A stretch of DNA of 64,000 nucleotides from VRUE01 sp963702035 (GCA_963702035.1 OY969700.1:682001-746000), one strand, 5' to 3'. Positions 52,678 through 61,422 are shown, numbered from the stretch's first letter. The notes: a model not told the origin generated them from the letters alone. Numbers and translations are program-made.

Positions 52678-52927
52678 CGGCCCCCACAGTATCGAGCCGC
52701 GACCGAACGGAGGTTTGGTCCAAGGTCAGCTCGGAGACGACCTCGCCGTTCAGCTCGAGCACGGGAATCCGCTCGAGCATCGCCCGCAGCAGGCTCTCGT
52801 CGCTCTCGATGTCGATCTCGCGCAGCTCGAAGCGGTAGCCCTCCTCGTGCAGGGCGACGAGCTCCTCCAGTGCCTGCTCGCAGAGGTGGCAGCCCGGGCG
52901 CGAGTAGAGGACGAGCTCGGCACTCAT
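52670..52927 (-). CDS. Glutaredoxin-like protein (DUF836 type)
   Basis: An 85-residue thioredoxin-fold protein with the CxxC motif in YSRPGCHLCEQAL and the cis-Pro in RIPVLELNG. Matches the glutaredoxin-like/DUF836 group often found next to rex in actinobacteria. ATGA overlap with tsaD and an eight-base overlap with rex. Confidence 0.87.
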   Translation of the reverse strand: MSAELVLYSRPGCHLCEQALEELVALHEEGYRFELREIDIESDESLLRAMLERIPVLELNGEVVSELTLDQTSVRSRLDTVGADD

Positions 52928-53934
52928 CGCGCGGGCACCGGCGGGCGGTTGCTGGAAAAGGCATCGTAGGAGAGGTAGTCGGGATAGGGAAGCGCCGTCG
53001 CGAAGCGGGCCGCCGAGCCGATCATCGCCGCGTTGTCGGTGCAGAGCTCCAACGGCACAAGCTTCAGGCGCACGCCCTGCTCTTCGCAGAGCGCCGAGAC
53101 CGCCTCGCGCAGCGGCCCGTTCGCGGCGACGCCGCCGCCGAGCGCGACCGCGTCCCACTCACCCCGCTTCAGCGCCCGCTTCAGTTTCGCCGTCAGCTGC
53201 CCGACCGCGGCCGCCTGGAAGCTGGCGGCGAGGTCGGCTCGGCGCTCCTCGACCCCTTCCTCGCCGAGATCGCGACAGAGATAGGCCATCGCCGTCTTCA
53301 ACCCGCTGAAGCTGAAGTCGAGGCCGGGGTCGCGGGCCATCGCAACGGGCAGCTCGAACCCCTCGGGATCGCCGTCCTCGGCCAGCCGCTGCAGCGCCGG
53401 GCCACCGGGGAAACCGAGGCCGAGCAGGCGGGCGACCTTGTCGAAGGCCTCGCCGGCGGCGTCGTCGAGCGTCTGGCCGAGCACCTCGTGGCCGGCGTGG
53501 TCGTGCACGCCCGCCAGCAGCGTGTGGCCGCCGCTGGCGACTAGGCAGAGGAAGGGTGGCTCGAGCGGCTCGGGGGCGAGGAGGTTGGCGGCGACGTGCC
53601 CCTGCAGGTGGTCGACCGGGATCAGCGGCAGCCGCCGCGGCGCGGCGATCGCCTTGGCGGTGCTGAGGCCGACCAGCAAGGCCCCGATCAGGCCCGGTCC
53701 GGCGGTCACCGCCACCGCCTCGATCTCGTCGAGCGAGACGCCGGCCTCGCTCAGCGCCGCGTCGACCAACGGCACCGCCAGCTCCAGGTGGTGTCGCGAG
53801 GCTACCTCGGGCACGATCCCGCCGAAGGCGGCGTGGGCCTCGTCCTGCGAGGAGATCAGGTTGGAGCGGATCCGCGCGCCGTCGAGGACGGCGGCGCAGG
53901 TGTCATCGCAGGAGGTCTCGATGGCGAGGATCAA
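52924..53934 (-). CDS. tsaD: tRNA N6-adenosine threonylcarbamoyltransferase TsaD
   Basis: Transfers threonylcarbamoyl to A37 of ANN-decoding tRNAs together with TsaB and TsaE. 336 residues; ASKHA fold with AIETSCDDTCAAV, the metal-binding HLQGHVAANLL, VASGGHTLL and GGGVAANGPLR. ATG start lies seven bases after rimI. Confidence 0.96.
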   Translation of the reverse strand: MILAIETSCDDTCAAVLDGARIRSNLISSQDEAHAAFGGIVPEVASRHHLELAVPLVDAALSEAGVSLDEIEAVAVTAGPGLIGALLVGLSTAKAIAAPRRLPLIPVDHLQGHVAANLLAPEPLEPPFLCLVASGGHTLLAGVHDHAGHEVLGQTLDDAAGEAFDKVARLLGLGFPGGPALQRLAEDGDPEGFELPVAMARDPGLDFSFSGLKTAMAYLCRDLGEEGVEERRADLAASFQAAAVGQLTAKLKRALKRGEWDAVALGGGVAANGPLREAVSALCEEQGVRLKLVPLELCTDNAAMIGSAARFATALPYPDYLSYDAFSSNRPPVPAR

Positions 53935-53941
53935 GACCCGC

Positions 53942-54427
53942 TCAGTCCAGCCACATGATCAGGGCGTCCTCGCCGTTGTCCTGGTAATAGCGAGGACGCA
54001 CCCCGGCAGAGCGGAAGCCGAGTTTCTCGTACATCGCGATCGCGTCGCGGTTGGAGACCCGCACCTCGAGCGTGAACGGGAGCTCGTCGCCGGCCTCGGC
54101 GATCAGCCGCGAGATCAGGCGACCGGCAACCCCCCTTCGACGGTGCTCCGGCGCCACGGCGACGTTCATCAGGTGCCAGACGCGGTCGTAGCGCGAGCAG
54201 ACCAGGTAGCCGACCAACTCGTCATCGGCTGTGGCGGCGAGGCAGATCGCCGACGGCTTGGAGAGCTCGAGCACGAACATCGCCAGCGACCAGGGCGTCG
54301 GGAAGGAGCGGCGCTCGACCGAGATCACGGCGGGCAGGTCGCTGTAGGCAAGCCGCCGCACCGGCGGTTCGCCGCTCAGCTCACTCGGCTGCTTGGACAG
54401 AGTCTCGCTCACGCCACCGTTGCGCAT
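53942..54427 (-). CDS. rimI: Ribosomal-protein-alanine N-acetyltransferase RimI
   Basis: A GNAT acetyltransferase of about 160 residues with the acetyl-CoA loop VAPEHRRRGVAGRLI and the RimI-type VSNRDAIAMYEKLGFRSAGV end. RimI sits in tsaB-tsaD clusters in many bacteria. The ATG at 54427 has a GAGG upstream but overlaps tsaB by 47 bases; GTG codons at 54412 and 54361 are alternatives that keep the domain. Confidence 0.9.
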   Translation of the reverse strand: MRNGGVSETLSKQPSELSGEPPVRRLAYSDLPAVISVERRSFPTPWSLAMFVLELSKPSAICLAATADDELVGYLVCSRYDRVWHLMNVAVAPEHRRRGVAGRLISRLIAEAGDELPFTLEVRVSNRDAIAMYEKLGFRSAGVRPRYYQDNGEDALIMWLD

Positions 54428-55088
54428 CGGGGGGCCTCAGATAGATCGGGGCAATCGAGCCGGACTCGTCCTCATCCGTACCGGTCGCCGCGAGAGCGCA
54501 GATGTGCCGCGCGGCGACGCGGTGCACGGGGTCGGCGTCATCCGGGATCTCGACCGCCTGGCTCGTCAATTGCTGCCTGAATCGTACAGCGCCCGACCCT
54601 CCGCACAGCGGCGCTTCGGGCAGCGCGGGGATCCGCGTGGCGAGCTCCTCCGGAGCCCCGAGCCACGGTCCCCACAGCCGCTCGCCTGCCGCCGAGTAGA
54701 CCGCCGCCGCGACCTCGCCGCGGCGCGCGTCGAGGACGGTGAGGCAGCGTCGCTCGCCGGCGACCTCGCCGAGGCCCCGCGCCAGCGCGTCCAGGGTGCC
54801 GACGCCGCTCAGCGGCAGCCCGCGACTCAGCCCCAGCGCCCGCGCCGTGGCGATGCCGACGCGCAGACCGGTGAAGGAGCCCGGTCCGATCCCGACCGCG
54901 ATCCGGCCGACCGCCTCCCAGCCGCCGGCAGCCCCCGCCGCCCGCTCGACCTCGGCCAGGAGCGCCGTGGTGTGCTGGGGCCCGCCCTTCTCGGAGAGCC
55001 CGATCAGCGCCTCGTGCAGAACCTCGCCGTCGCGCGTCGCGGCGACGGCGGTATCGGCGGTCGCGGTGTCGAAGCCGACGACGACCAC
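54381..55088 (-). CDS. tsaB: t6A biosynthesis protein TsaB
   Basis: A 235-residue ASKHA-fold partner of TsaD: FDTATADTAVA, the conserved GIGPGSFTGLRVGIATARAL and VLDARRGEVAAAVYS. Start GTG (VVVVGFDTAT), 13 bases after the stop of the secreted-protein gene. Confidence 0.93.
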   Translation of the reverse strand: MVVVGFDTATADTAVAATRDGEVLHEALIGLSEKGGPQHTTALLAEVERAAGAAGGWEAVGRIAVGIGPGSFTGLRVGIATARALGLSRGLPLSGVGTLDALARGLGEVAGERRCLTVLDARRGEVAAAVYSAAGERLWGPWLGAPEELATRIPALPEAPLCGGSGAVRFRQQLTSQAVEIPDDADPVHRVAARHICALAATGTDEDESGSIAPIYLRPPDAQRWRERDSVQAAE

Positions 55089-55101
55089 GGCTTGCAGTCG
55101 A

Positions 55102-55506
55102 CTACTTCCCGTGCTTGGACTTGCCGCCGGACTGCTCGACGACAAAGCTGAAGAGGCCCACGCGCTTGCCCTTGACGAACCAGGAGACCTTGTGTTCGCC
55201 CGGGATGTTGGAGGTGATCTTGTTGACGTAGAGCGTCCCCTTTTCCGCTTTCTGCTTGGGGGCGCAGAGGTTTTTCTTGGTCGGGAATTTGACGCATACC
55301 GTGTAGAAGACGTCGCCCTTGTTGCTGCGGAAGAAGGCACCCTTGTCGCGCGCCGCCTGGCAGCGGTGCGCCGGTTTCGCTTTCTGGGATAGACCGCAGG
55401 CGACGTAGTGCTTGAACGCGGCGCTTTTCTTTGCCGAGGCGGGAGCGGCGCTCGCCAGCAGCGCGATCCCCACTACCACTGCCGTCAGCGTCTTCGGTCC
55501 CTTCAT
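55102..55506 (-). CDS. Exported basic protein of unknown function
   Basis: A 134-residue protein with a signal peptide (TLTAVVVGIALLASAAPASA). The mature part is rich in Lys and has four Cys (VACGLSQ, HRCQAAR, YTVCVKF, NLCAPK) likely forming two disulfides, and a C-terminal strand KVSWFVKGKRVGLFSFVV. GAGGAGA precedes the ATG. It interrupts the tsaE-tsaB pair, which is unusual; no family recognised. Confidence 0.6.
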   Translation of the reverse strand: MKGPKTLTAVVVGIALLASAAPASAKKSAAFKHYVACGLSQKAKPAHRCQAARDKGAFFRSNKGDVFYTVCVKFPTKKNLCAPKQKAEKGTLYVNKITSNIPGEHKVSWFVKGKRVGLFSFVVEQSGGKSKHGK

Positions 55507-55577
55507 CAAGCGCTCTCCTCGTTCGGTTTTGCGTACGCGGGCGATGCTACAGGGCAGCATCCCCCTCCGAAACACGC

Positions 55578-56021
55578 TTATTCCGGGACCGATGCGCTGT
55601 CCACCTCGATGCGTCGGCTATCGCCGCCGGCATGGTCCAGACGGACCGCCAGGACGCGGCGCCCCGCCAGTTGCGGCTCGGCCAGGGCGGGCCACTCGAG
55701 GAATGCGACCGAGGCGGCGTCGAGGTAGTCGTCGAGCAGCGCCGGATCCTCGTCCTCGAGCCCGCCGAGGCGGTAGAGATCGAGGTGGGAGACGGGCAGC
55801 CGGCCGCGGTAGCGCTGGCCGATCGTGAAGGTGGGCGAGGTGACCGGACCCTCGACCCCGAGCGCCCGACAGGCGCCGCGGATCAACGTCGTCTTGCCGG
55901 CCCCCAGCTCGCCGCTGACGACGACGACGTCGCCAGGACCAAGCTGCGTCGCCAGCCTGGCGCCAACCGCTTCGGTCTCGACCGCGGACTTGCTCTCGAC
56001 CGTCTCCACGGCGTCGCTCAA
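55578..56021 (-). CDS. tsaE: tRNA t6A ATPase TsaE
   Basis: A 147-residue P-loop ATPase with SGELGAGKTTLIRG, SPTFTIGQRY and LDLYRLGG, all hallmark TsaE motifs. TTG start with a TTGA overlap to the upstream glycosylase gene. Confidence 0.94.
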   Translation of the reverse strand: MSDAVETVESKSAVETEAVGARLATQLGPGDVVVVSGELGAGKTTLIRGACRALGVEGPVTSPTFTIGQRYRGRLPVSHLDLYRLGGLEDEDPALLDDYLDAASVAFLEWPALAEPQLAGRRVLAVRLDHAGGDSRRIEVDSASVPE

Positions 56022-56698
56022 CCGAACATGTCGAGCTGGTCGGCGGGATCCACGGGCGGGGCCGCCGCCGGCTCCTCCGCGAGCTCCTCCTCCACCGCCT
56101 CTTCGGCCCCGACCGGTGGCGGCCCGGCGAGCAGTTGCGGCAGCAGCTCCAGGTCTGCCCGCAGCGTCTCCTTGACCGCCGGCGTGCGCAGCGCCGCCGC
56201 GGGGTGAAAGAGCGGCAGCAGGAAGACCGTGCGCCCGCCCAGCTCGTGCACCTGCGGGGTCCCCCGAACCCTGGTGATCCCGGTCGGGTTGCCGCTCAGC
56301 AGCTTGGTCGCGAAGTTGCCCAGCGTGCAGACCACGCGCGGCTCGATCAGCCGCACCTGCTCGAACAGGTACGGCTTGCAGGCCTCGATCTCCAGCGGCG
56401 CCGGGTCCCGGTTGCCGGGCGGCCGGCTCTTCAGCACGTTGGCGATGAAGACCTCCTCACGCGAGAGCCCGATCCCTTCCAACAACTGGTTGAGTAATTG
56501 ACCGGCACGACCGACGAAGGGCAACCCCTGCCGATCCTCTTCGGCCCCAGGCGCCTCGCCGACGAACATCACCTCCGCATCGGCGTCCCCCGCCCCGAAC
56601 ACAGCCTTGGTCCGCGTCTCGTGCAGCGGGCATTTCTCGCATGCCTTGACCTCTTCATAGAGCTCCACCAGCTCAGCCCGCCGCTCCGCAGCCGTCAT
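56018..56698 (-). CDS. Uracil-DNA glycosylase, Fe-S family 4
   Basis: A 226-residue UDG with the four cluster cysteines (Cys20, Cys23, Cys107, Cys124), the catalytic/uracil motifs GEAPGAEEDRQGLPFVGRAG and LFHPAAALR. A 30-residue acidic Pro/Ala tail ends in PADQLDMFG, like a PCNA/beta-clamp-binding peptide (QLDMF resembles QLxLF), which fits a replication-linked repair enzyme. First gene of the t6A operon. Confidence 0.92.
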   Translation of the reverse strand: MTAAERRAELVELYEEVKACEKCPLHETRTKAVFGAGDADAEVMFVGEAPGAEEDRQGLPFVGRAGQLLNQLLEGIGLSREEVFIANVLKSRPPGNRDPAPLEIEACKPYLFEQVRLIEPRVVCTLGNFATKLLSGNPTGITRVRGTPQVHELGGRTVFLLPLFHPAAALRTPAVKETLRADLELLPQLLAGPPPVGAEEAVEEELAEEPAAAPPVDPADQLDMFG

Positions 56699-56721
56699 CG
56701 AAGCAATGCTAACCGCGACCG

Positions 56722-56836
56722 GGGCCTATCCCGGTAGGGCTGAAACGTCTTGTACTTTTTCGGTGTCGGCCCCCGGGCGCCAGCCCACCGGCAACCCACC
56801 GAAAAAGTTAAGTGGAAGCCCTACCGGGATAGGCCC
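56722..56836. terminator. Long two-step palindrome downstream of panB
   Basis: Perfect 20-bp outer arms (56722-56741 and 56817-56836) and 12-bp inner arms ACTTTTTCGGTG/CACCGAAAAAGT (56754-56765 with 56797-56808). The outer arm touches the panB stop codon. It separates panB from the next leftward operon; probable terminator or 3' barrier. Confidence 0.7.
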
Positions 56837-57739
56837 TCAGGGCAGAGGCTCCCAGTCCCAAGACGCCGCCGAGCCGATGCCGTCCTTCTGCTCCAGATAG
56901 CGCTGGAACTCGGCCAGCTCCTCGGGCTCGACCGCGTAGACGTGCTCGGGCTCGGGGAAGCGGTGGCTGCGCACCTCCTCCGCGTAGCGGCTGACGCCGT
57001 CGACCATCGCCGCGTGGATCTCGGCGTAGCGCTTGACGAATTTGGGCGAGCGGCCGGTCGTGATCCCGAGCAGGTCGTGGTAGACGAGCACCTGCCCCGC
57101 GGTGGCGCGGCCGGCGCCGATCCCGATCGCCGGGATCTCGAGCCGCTGCGCGATCGCCTCGGCGATCGCCGCCGGGACCGCCTCGAAGACGACCGCGAAG
57201 CAGCCGACCGACTGCAGGGCCAGCGCGTCCTCGAGCAGCTGGATCGCGCCCTGGGCCGTCTTGCCCTGGGTCTTGTAGCCGCCCAGCGCGGTCGCCGTCT
57301 GCGGCGTCAGGCCGATGTGCCCCATCACCGGGATGCCGGCGCGGACGATCGCCCTCGCCCGCTCGACCGAGGTCCCCCCCGCCTCCAGCTTGACCACCTG
57401 GCAGCCGGTTTCCTTGACCAGGCGTTGAGCGCTCCGCACGGCGAGCTCGTTGCTCGCCTCGTAGCTGCCCATCGGCATGTCACCGACCATCAGCGGCGTC
57501 TTGACGCCGCGGCGGACGGCTTTGCCGAGCATCACCATCTCGTCCATCGAGACCGACTCGGTGCCGGGATAGCCGAGCACGACCATCGCCGCCGTGTCGC
57601 CGACGAGGACGAGATCGACGCCGGCCTCCTCGGCGACCCGAGCCGAGGGGTAGTCGTAAGCGGTGACCATCACGATCGGTTCGCCGGCCTGCTTCATCTC
57701 GGCCAGGCGGGGCAAGGTGACGGGCTGACGGTCGCTCAT
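56837..57739 (-). CDS. panB: Ketopantoate hydroxymethyltransferase
   Basis: Makes ketopantoate from alpha-ketoisovalerate and methylene-THF, first step to pantothenate. 300 residues, TIM barrel with VTAYDYPSARVAEEAGVD, VGDTAAMVVLGY, VKLEAGG and GIGAGRATAGQVLV. One-base overlap (TGATG) with panD. Confidence 0.96.
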   Translation of the reverse strand: MSDRQPVTLPRLAEMKQAGEPIVMVTAYDYPSARVAEEAGVDLVLVGDTAAMVVLGYPGTESVSMDEMVMLGKAVRRGVKTPLMVGDMPMGSYEASNELAVRSAQRLVKETGCQVVKLEAGGTSVERARAIVRAGIPVMGHIGLTPQTATALGGYKTQGKTAQGAIQLLEDALALQSVGCFAVVFEAVPAAIAEAIAQRLEIPAIGIGAGRATAGQVLVYHDLLGITTGRSPKFVKRYAEIHAAMVDGVSRYAEEVRSHRFPEPEHVYAVEPEELAEFQRYLEQKDGIGSAASWDWEPLP

Positions 57740-58131
57740 CAGACGACCTCCTGGGCGAGCAGTACCTCCGGGTGGCTGTCGACGGCGACGGTGGCGTTGT
57801 CGTCGTTGACGTGGACGACGACCGGCGAGTAGGCCTCCAGGTCGCTCTCGTCGTAGGCGCCGAAGGAGGCGACGATGATCTTGTGGCCGGGGCGGGTCAG
57901 GTGGGCGGCGGCGCCGTTGACCTGCATCGTGCCGGAACCGGGCTCGCCGTCGATCACGTAGGTGACGAAGCGGGCGCCGTTGTCGATGTCCCAGACGTGG
58001 ACCTGCTCGTTGGTGATCAGGTCGGCGCTCGCCATCAGCTCGGTGTCGACCGTGATGCTGCCGATGTAATCGACGTCGCAGTCGGTAACCGTAGCCCGGT
58101 GGATCTTGGACTTGAGCATCTGCCTCTGCAT
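57739..58131 (-). CDS. panD: Aspartate 1-decarboxylase
   Basis: Pyruvoyl enzyme making beta-alanine. 130 residues; self-cleavage at Gly24-Ser25 in DYIGSITVD, N-terminal MLKSKIHRATVT as in the family. Starts 25 bases after panC. Confidence 0.96.
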   Translation of the reverse strand: MQRQMLKSKIHRATVTDCDVDYIGSITVDTELMASADLITNEQVHVWDIDNGARFVTYVIDGEPGSGTMQVNGAAAHLTRPGHKIIVASFGAYDESDLEAYSPVVVHVNDDNATVAVDSHPEVLLAQEVV

Positions 58132-58156
58132 TGAGTCTCCCCTTGGGTTCAGGCCG

Positions 58157-59059
58157 TCATGGCCGGATCAAGACGTTGTCTATTAGGCGGGCGCCGCCGA
58201 ACCGCGCGGCGAGCGCTACCAGCACCGGGCGGCCATCCAGCTCGGCCACCGGCTGCAAGTTCTCCGCGTCGCGGGCCTCGAGGTACTCGGGCTCGATCCC
58301 CGCCGCCTCCAGCTCGTGCCGGCCGGCGGCGAGCGCCGCGGCGAGCGAATCGACGGCGACGACGCGCTCGACCTCGCGCAGCGCCCGCGAGAGCGCCGTC
58401 GCCCGCTCGCGATCCTGGGACCCGAGGTAGGCGTTGCGCGAACTCATCGCCAGGCCGTCGGCCTCGCGCACGATCGGCAGCGCCTCGATCCGCACCGGGA
58501 TGTCGAGGTCGCGGACCATGCGGCGGATCGCGGCCACCTGCTGAGCGTCCTTACGGCCGAAGTAGGCGACGTCGGGGCCGACCGTGTTGAAGAGCTTGGC
58601 GACGACGGTGGTGACGCCGCGGAAGTGCCCGGGGCCGCGCCGCGAGGGGTCGCCGCAGAGGACCTCGGTCAGCCCGCTGACCTCGACGCTGGTCGAGAAG
58701 CCGTCCGGGTAGACCTCGTCCACCGGCGGCGCGTAGACCAGGTCGACACCGGCCTCGCCGGCGAGCTCGGCGTCGCGCGACTCGTCGCGTGGGTAACGGT
58801 CGAGATCCTCGCCGGGGCCGAACTGGGCCGGGTTGACGAAGAGGCTCATCACGACCAGGTCACACTCGGCGCGGGCGGCGCGCAGCAGCGAGAGATGGCC
58901 CTCGTGCAGGTAGCCCATCGTCGGAACCAGGCCGATCGAACGGCCCTCCGCCCGTGCGGCGGCAAGCAGCGCCCGCAGCTCGTCCTTGCGGCGGACGAAC
59001 TTCACGCCTGCTCGTGCATGCGGAGACTCGGTCAATGCGAGGTTCATGGGAAGGTCCAT
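58157..59059 (-). CDS. panC: Pantothenate synthetase
   Basis: Joins pantoate and beta-alanine using ATP. 300 residues with VPTMGYLHEGHLSLLRAA, FVNPAQFGPGEDLDRYPR and AMSSRNAYL. First gene of panC-panD-panB, a complete pantothenate-specific operon. AAGG precedes the ATG. Confidence 0.96.
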   Translation of the reverse strand: MDLPMNLALTESPHARAGVKFVRRKDELRALLAAARAEGRSIGLVPTMGYLHEGHLSLLRAARAECDLVVMSLFVNPAQFGPGEDLDRYPRDESRDAELAGEAGVDLVYAPPVDEVYPDGFSTSVEVSGLTEVLCGDPSRRGPGHFRGVTTVVAKLFNTVGPDVAYFGRKDAQQVAAIRRMVRDLDIPVRIEALPIVREADGLAMSSRNAYLGSQDRERATALSRALREVERVVAVDSLAAALAAGRHELEAAGIEPEYLEARDAENLQPVAELDGRPVLVALAARFGGARLIDNVLIRP

Positions 59060-59098
59060 GCCCTTGAGGGGTCACGGCCGACTTCCGAGTATAGGCAC

Positions 59099-59686
59099 TC
59101 AGGAACGGAACTCAATGGCCTTGATCACACGGGCCGGGGCGCCCGCGGCGATCGAGCCCGCGGGCAGGTCTTTGGTGACGACGGAGTTGGCGCCGATCAC
59201 GCAGCGGTCGCCGATCGTGACGCCGCTGGTAACCGCGCAGTTGACCCCGAACCAGCAGTTGGCGCCGATCCTGACCGGGCCCTTGCTGGTGAAGCCCTGC
59301 CAGGTGATCGGCGTGTCGGGATCGTCGAAGCGGTGCTCGGCGTCGCCGACGAAGCAGCCGTTGGCGAACATCGTGTGGTCGCCGATCTCGATCGACTCGT
59401 GGGCGGCGAGCATCGTGTTGCGGTTGAGGAAGCAGCCGGCGCCGATCTCGATCCGGGCCTCGGGGGCGAGGGTCAGCCAGCAGCCCGGCTCGAGCAGCGT
59501 CCCCTCGCCGATCCGCATGCGGCCCTCGTCGAGGGCCTCGAGCAGCTCGCCCTCGACCGGCGGGCGGATGAAGAAGCCGCCGCGGGCGGCGTGTCGCGCC
59601 AGCCGCCAGCGCCGCAACGGGCGCCGGTTGCGCTCATACCAGCGCCGCTTCGCCCACCAGTGTCGCCAACCTCGCAGCTCACTCAC
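59099..59686 (-). CDS. Hexapeptide-repeat acyltransferase
   Basis: A 195-residue left-handed beta-helix acetyltransferase (MaaA/WbbJ type): repeats such as IGAGCFLNRNTMLAA, IGDHTMFANGCFVGD and a C-terminal IGANCWFGVNCAVTSGVTIG, with KDLPAGSIAAGAPARVIK closing the helix. Substrate unknown, possibly a sugar. GTG start; divergent from the ROK gene. Confidence 0.87.
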   Translation of the reverse strand: MSELRGWRHWWAKRRWYERNRRPLRRWRLARHAARGGFFIRPPVEGELLEALDEGRMRIGEGTLLEPGCWLTLAPEARIEIGAGCFLNRNTMLAAHESIEIGDHTMFANGCFVGDAEHRFDDPDTPITWQGFTSKGPVRIGANCWFGVNCAVTSGVTIGDRCVIGANSVVTKDLPAGSIAAGAPARVIKAIEFRS

Positions 59687-59729
59687 GGGCGTAGCTTCCC
59701 AGACGCAATGCAGGCATAGACTGGGCGAG

Positions 59730-60689
59730 ATGAGCGACCTGCGCGGCGGCATCGACCTCGGCGGCACCAAGATCCAGACGGTGATCGTCGATGGGGGCGG
59801 CGCCGTGCGCGGCGAAGCCCGCCAACCCACCCCGACCGAGGGCGGCCCGGGCGACGTGGCGCACGCGATGGAGGACGCCCTACGCGAAGCCGCCTCGGCG
59901 GCGGGCACCAAGCCCGGGGACCTGAGCGGGGTCGGGGTCGGCTCGCCCGGCGATGCCGATGGCAAGACCGGCGTCGTCTCCGGCGCCCGCAACCTGCCGG
60001 GCTGGGACGGCAGCTTCCCGCTCGGCGAGGAGCTCTCGAAGGCGCTGGGGACCGAGGTCAAGATCGGCAACGACGTCCAGGTCGCGGTCGAAGGCGAGTA
60101 CGCGCTCGGGGCGGGTAGGCAGCACGGCTCACTGCTCGGCGTCTGGTGGGGCACCGGCGTCGGCGGCGGGATCGTCCTCGACGGCAAACCCTGGCTCGGC
60201 CGTGGCGCCGCCGGCGAGATCGGCCACATGGTCGTCAAGCGCAACGGCGCCCGCTGCCCCTGTGGGCGGCGCGGCTGCATGGAGGCCTACGCCGGCCGCG
60301 CGGCGATGGAGGCGAAGGCCCGCCACGAACACTCGCAGGGGGTCGAAACGGACATCTTCAAGATCATGGAGAAGCGCGGCAAAGACCGGCTCACGAGTTC
60401 GGTCTGGGAGCACGCGCTGCGCGAGGGCGACGCCCTCACCGAGAGCCTGCTGCGCCGAGCCGTCCGCTACCTCGGAACCGGGATCGCCTCGGCGGTCAAC
60501 CTGCTCGACGTCGAGGCCGTCGTGATCGGCGGCGGGCTCGGCGTGCGCTTCGGCGACCGCTTCATGGACGATCTGAAGGCGGAGATGCACAAGCACCTCT
60601 TCGTCGACGACAACCCACCCCACATGCAGGTCGCCGAGCTGGGCGACCTCGGAGGCGCGATCGGCGCCTCGCTGCTGGTCAGCCGCTGA
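59730..60689 (+). CDS. ROK-family sugar kinase (glucokinase-like)
   Basis: A 319-residue cytoplasmic kinase. Phosphate motif GIDLGGTKIQTVIVD, the ROK zinc motif CPCGRRGCMEAYAG, and the catalytic Asp in KIGNDVQVAVEGE. Probably phosphorylates glucose, as in actinobacterial ROK glucokinases. GGGCGAG precedes the ATG. Confidence 0.9.
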   Translation: MSDLRGGIDLGGTKIQTVIVDGGGAVRGEARQPTPTEGGPGDVAHAMEDALREAASAAGTKPGDLSGVGVGSPGDADGKTGVVSGARNLPGWDGSFPLGEELSKALGTEVKIGNDVQVAVEGEYALGAGRQHGSLLGVWWGTGVGGGIVLDGKPWLGRGAAGEIGHMVVKRNGARCPCGRRGCMEAYAGRAAMEAKARHEHSQGVETDIFKIMEKRGKDRLTSSVWEHALREGDALTESLLRRAVRYLGTGIASAVNLLDVEAVVIGGGLGVRFGDRFMDDLKAEMHKHLFVDDNPPHMQVAELGDLGGAIGASLLVSR

Positions 60690-60696
60690 AGGCCCG

Positions 60697-61083
60697 TCAG
60701 GCCGGCCGGGCGACCGCCAGCCCATTTTCTTCAGCGGCGCGACCAAGACGACCGTCATAGGTGAAAAAGGCGCCGACCTCGTCGCCGAGCGACATGGCGG
60801 TCGCCAGATGCAGCGCGTCGAGACTCCGTAGCCCGGCGGGCTCCAGTTCGGCAGCTATATCGAGCACCCCATCGTCAATGGGTAACAGCGATAGCCCGTC
60901 CATCCATTCCCTGGCGGCACGTTCGTAGTCGGCGCCATAACGAGCACAGGCGCGGAGCGACTCGACCCCCAGGAGACTGCTCGAAACAAACCCCTCCCAC
61001 TCGACCAGCTCGCGAAGCAGGGCGCCTTTCTCCGCCTCGTGAAGCGGCAGCTTCACATATGCGGAGGTATCCAGATACGCAAT
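60697..61083 (-). CDS. PIN-domain toxin (VapC-like) lacking a standard start codon
   Basis: The PIN ribonuclease core contains YLDTSA, SLLGVESLRACARYG and SLDALHLATA, carrying the expected acidic residues, and a final FFTYDGRL. The first Asp lies upstream of the only GTG (61056) in frame; the frame stays open to 61083 and beyond with no ATG, GTG or TTG. Initiation at ATT 61083, eight bases after the antitoxin stop, gives a normal IAYLDTSA start of about 128 residues. Either translation uses ATT, or the start codon has mutated and the toxin is silent. Confidence 0.7.
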   Translation of the reverse strand: MAYLDTSAYVKLPLHEAEKGALLRELVEWEGFVSSSLLGVESLRACARYGADYERAAREWMDGLSLLPIDDGVLDIAAELEPAGLRSLDALHLATAMSLGDEVGAFFTYDGRLGRAAEENGLAVARPA

Positions 61084-61091
61084 CCGGCTCG

Positions 61092-61373
61092 CTATAACCG
61101 CTCTTCTCGTAGTTCGTCGAGAATCACGCTGCTCGGCGGTCCCACGGCGGGCGGCAGCTCAGACGCCTTCGCCAAAGCCAGTAGATCGACCGTCGGCATC
61201 GTCGCGCCCCGCTCGGCGACCAAGCGGGCAATCGGCGAGTCGGCGGGGCCGGATGGCACGAGCCGAGCCACCTCACGCCCCCGCTCGGTAACCCGAAAGC
61301 TGTCGCCCTCCTTCACGCCTCTCAGATAGAGGGACAGGTTCTGCCTCAGCTCTCGCACGCCGACCGACTCCAT
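61092..61373 (-). CDS. Phd/YefM-type antitoxin
   Basis: A 93-residue antitoxin: VGVRELRQNLSLYLRGVKEG and VTERGREVARLVP are the Phd/YefM DNA-binding fold, and the C-terminal tail (ALAKASELPP...LDELREERL) would bind the toxin. First gene of the pair with the PIN toxin. Confidence 0.87.
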   Translation of the reverse strand: MESVGVRELRQNLSLYLRGVKEGDSFRVTERGREVARLVPSGPADSPIARLVAERGATMPTVDLLALAKASELPPAVGPPSSVILDELREERL

Positions 61374-61422
61374 GTGCGTCAACGTAGCACATCTGGTCCG
61401 GAATTCAACCTGTTGTCTGCAG

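Noticed and set aside
60697..61056. PIN toxin starting at the internal GTG
   Set aside because: This would drop the first catalytic Asp and the first beta strand; the homologous sequence continues upstream.
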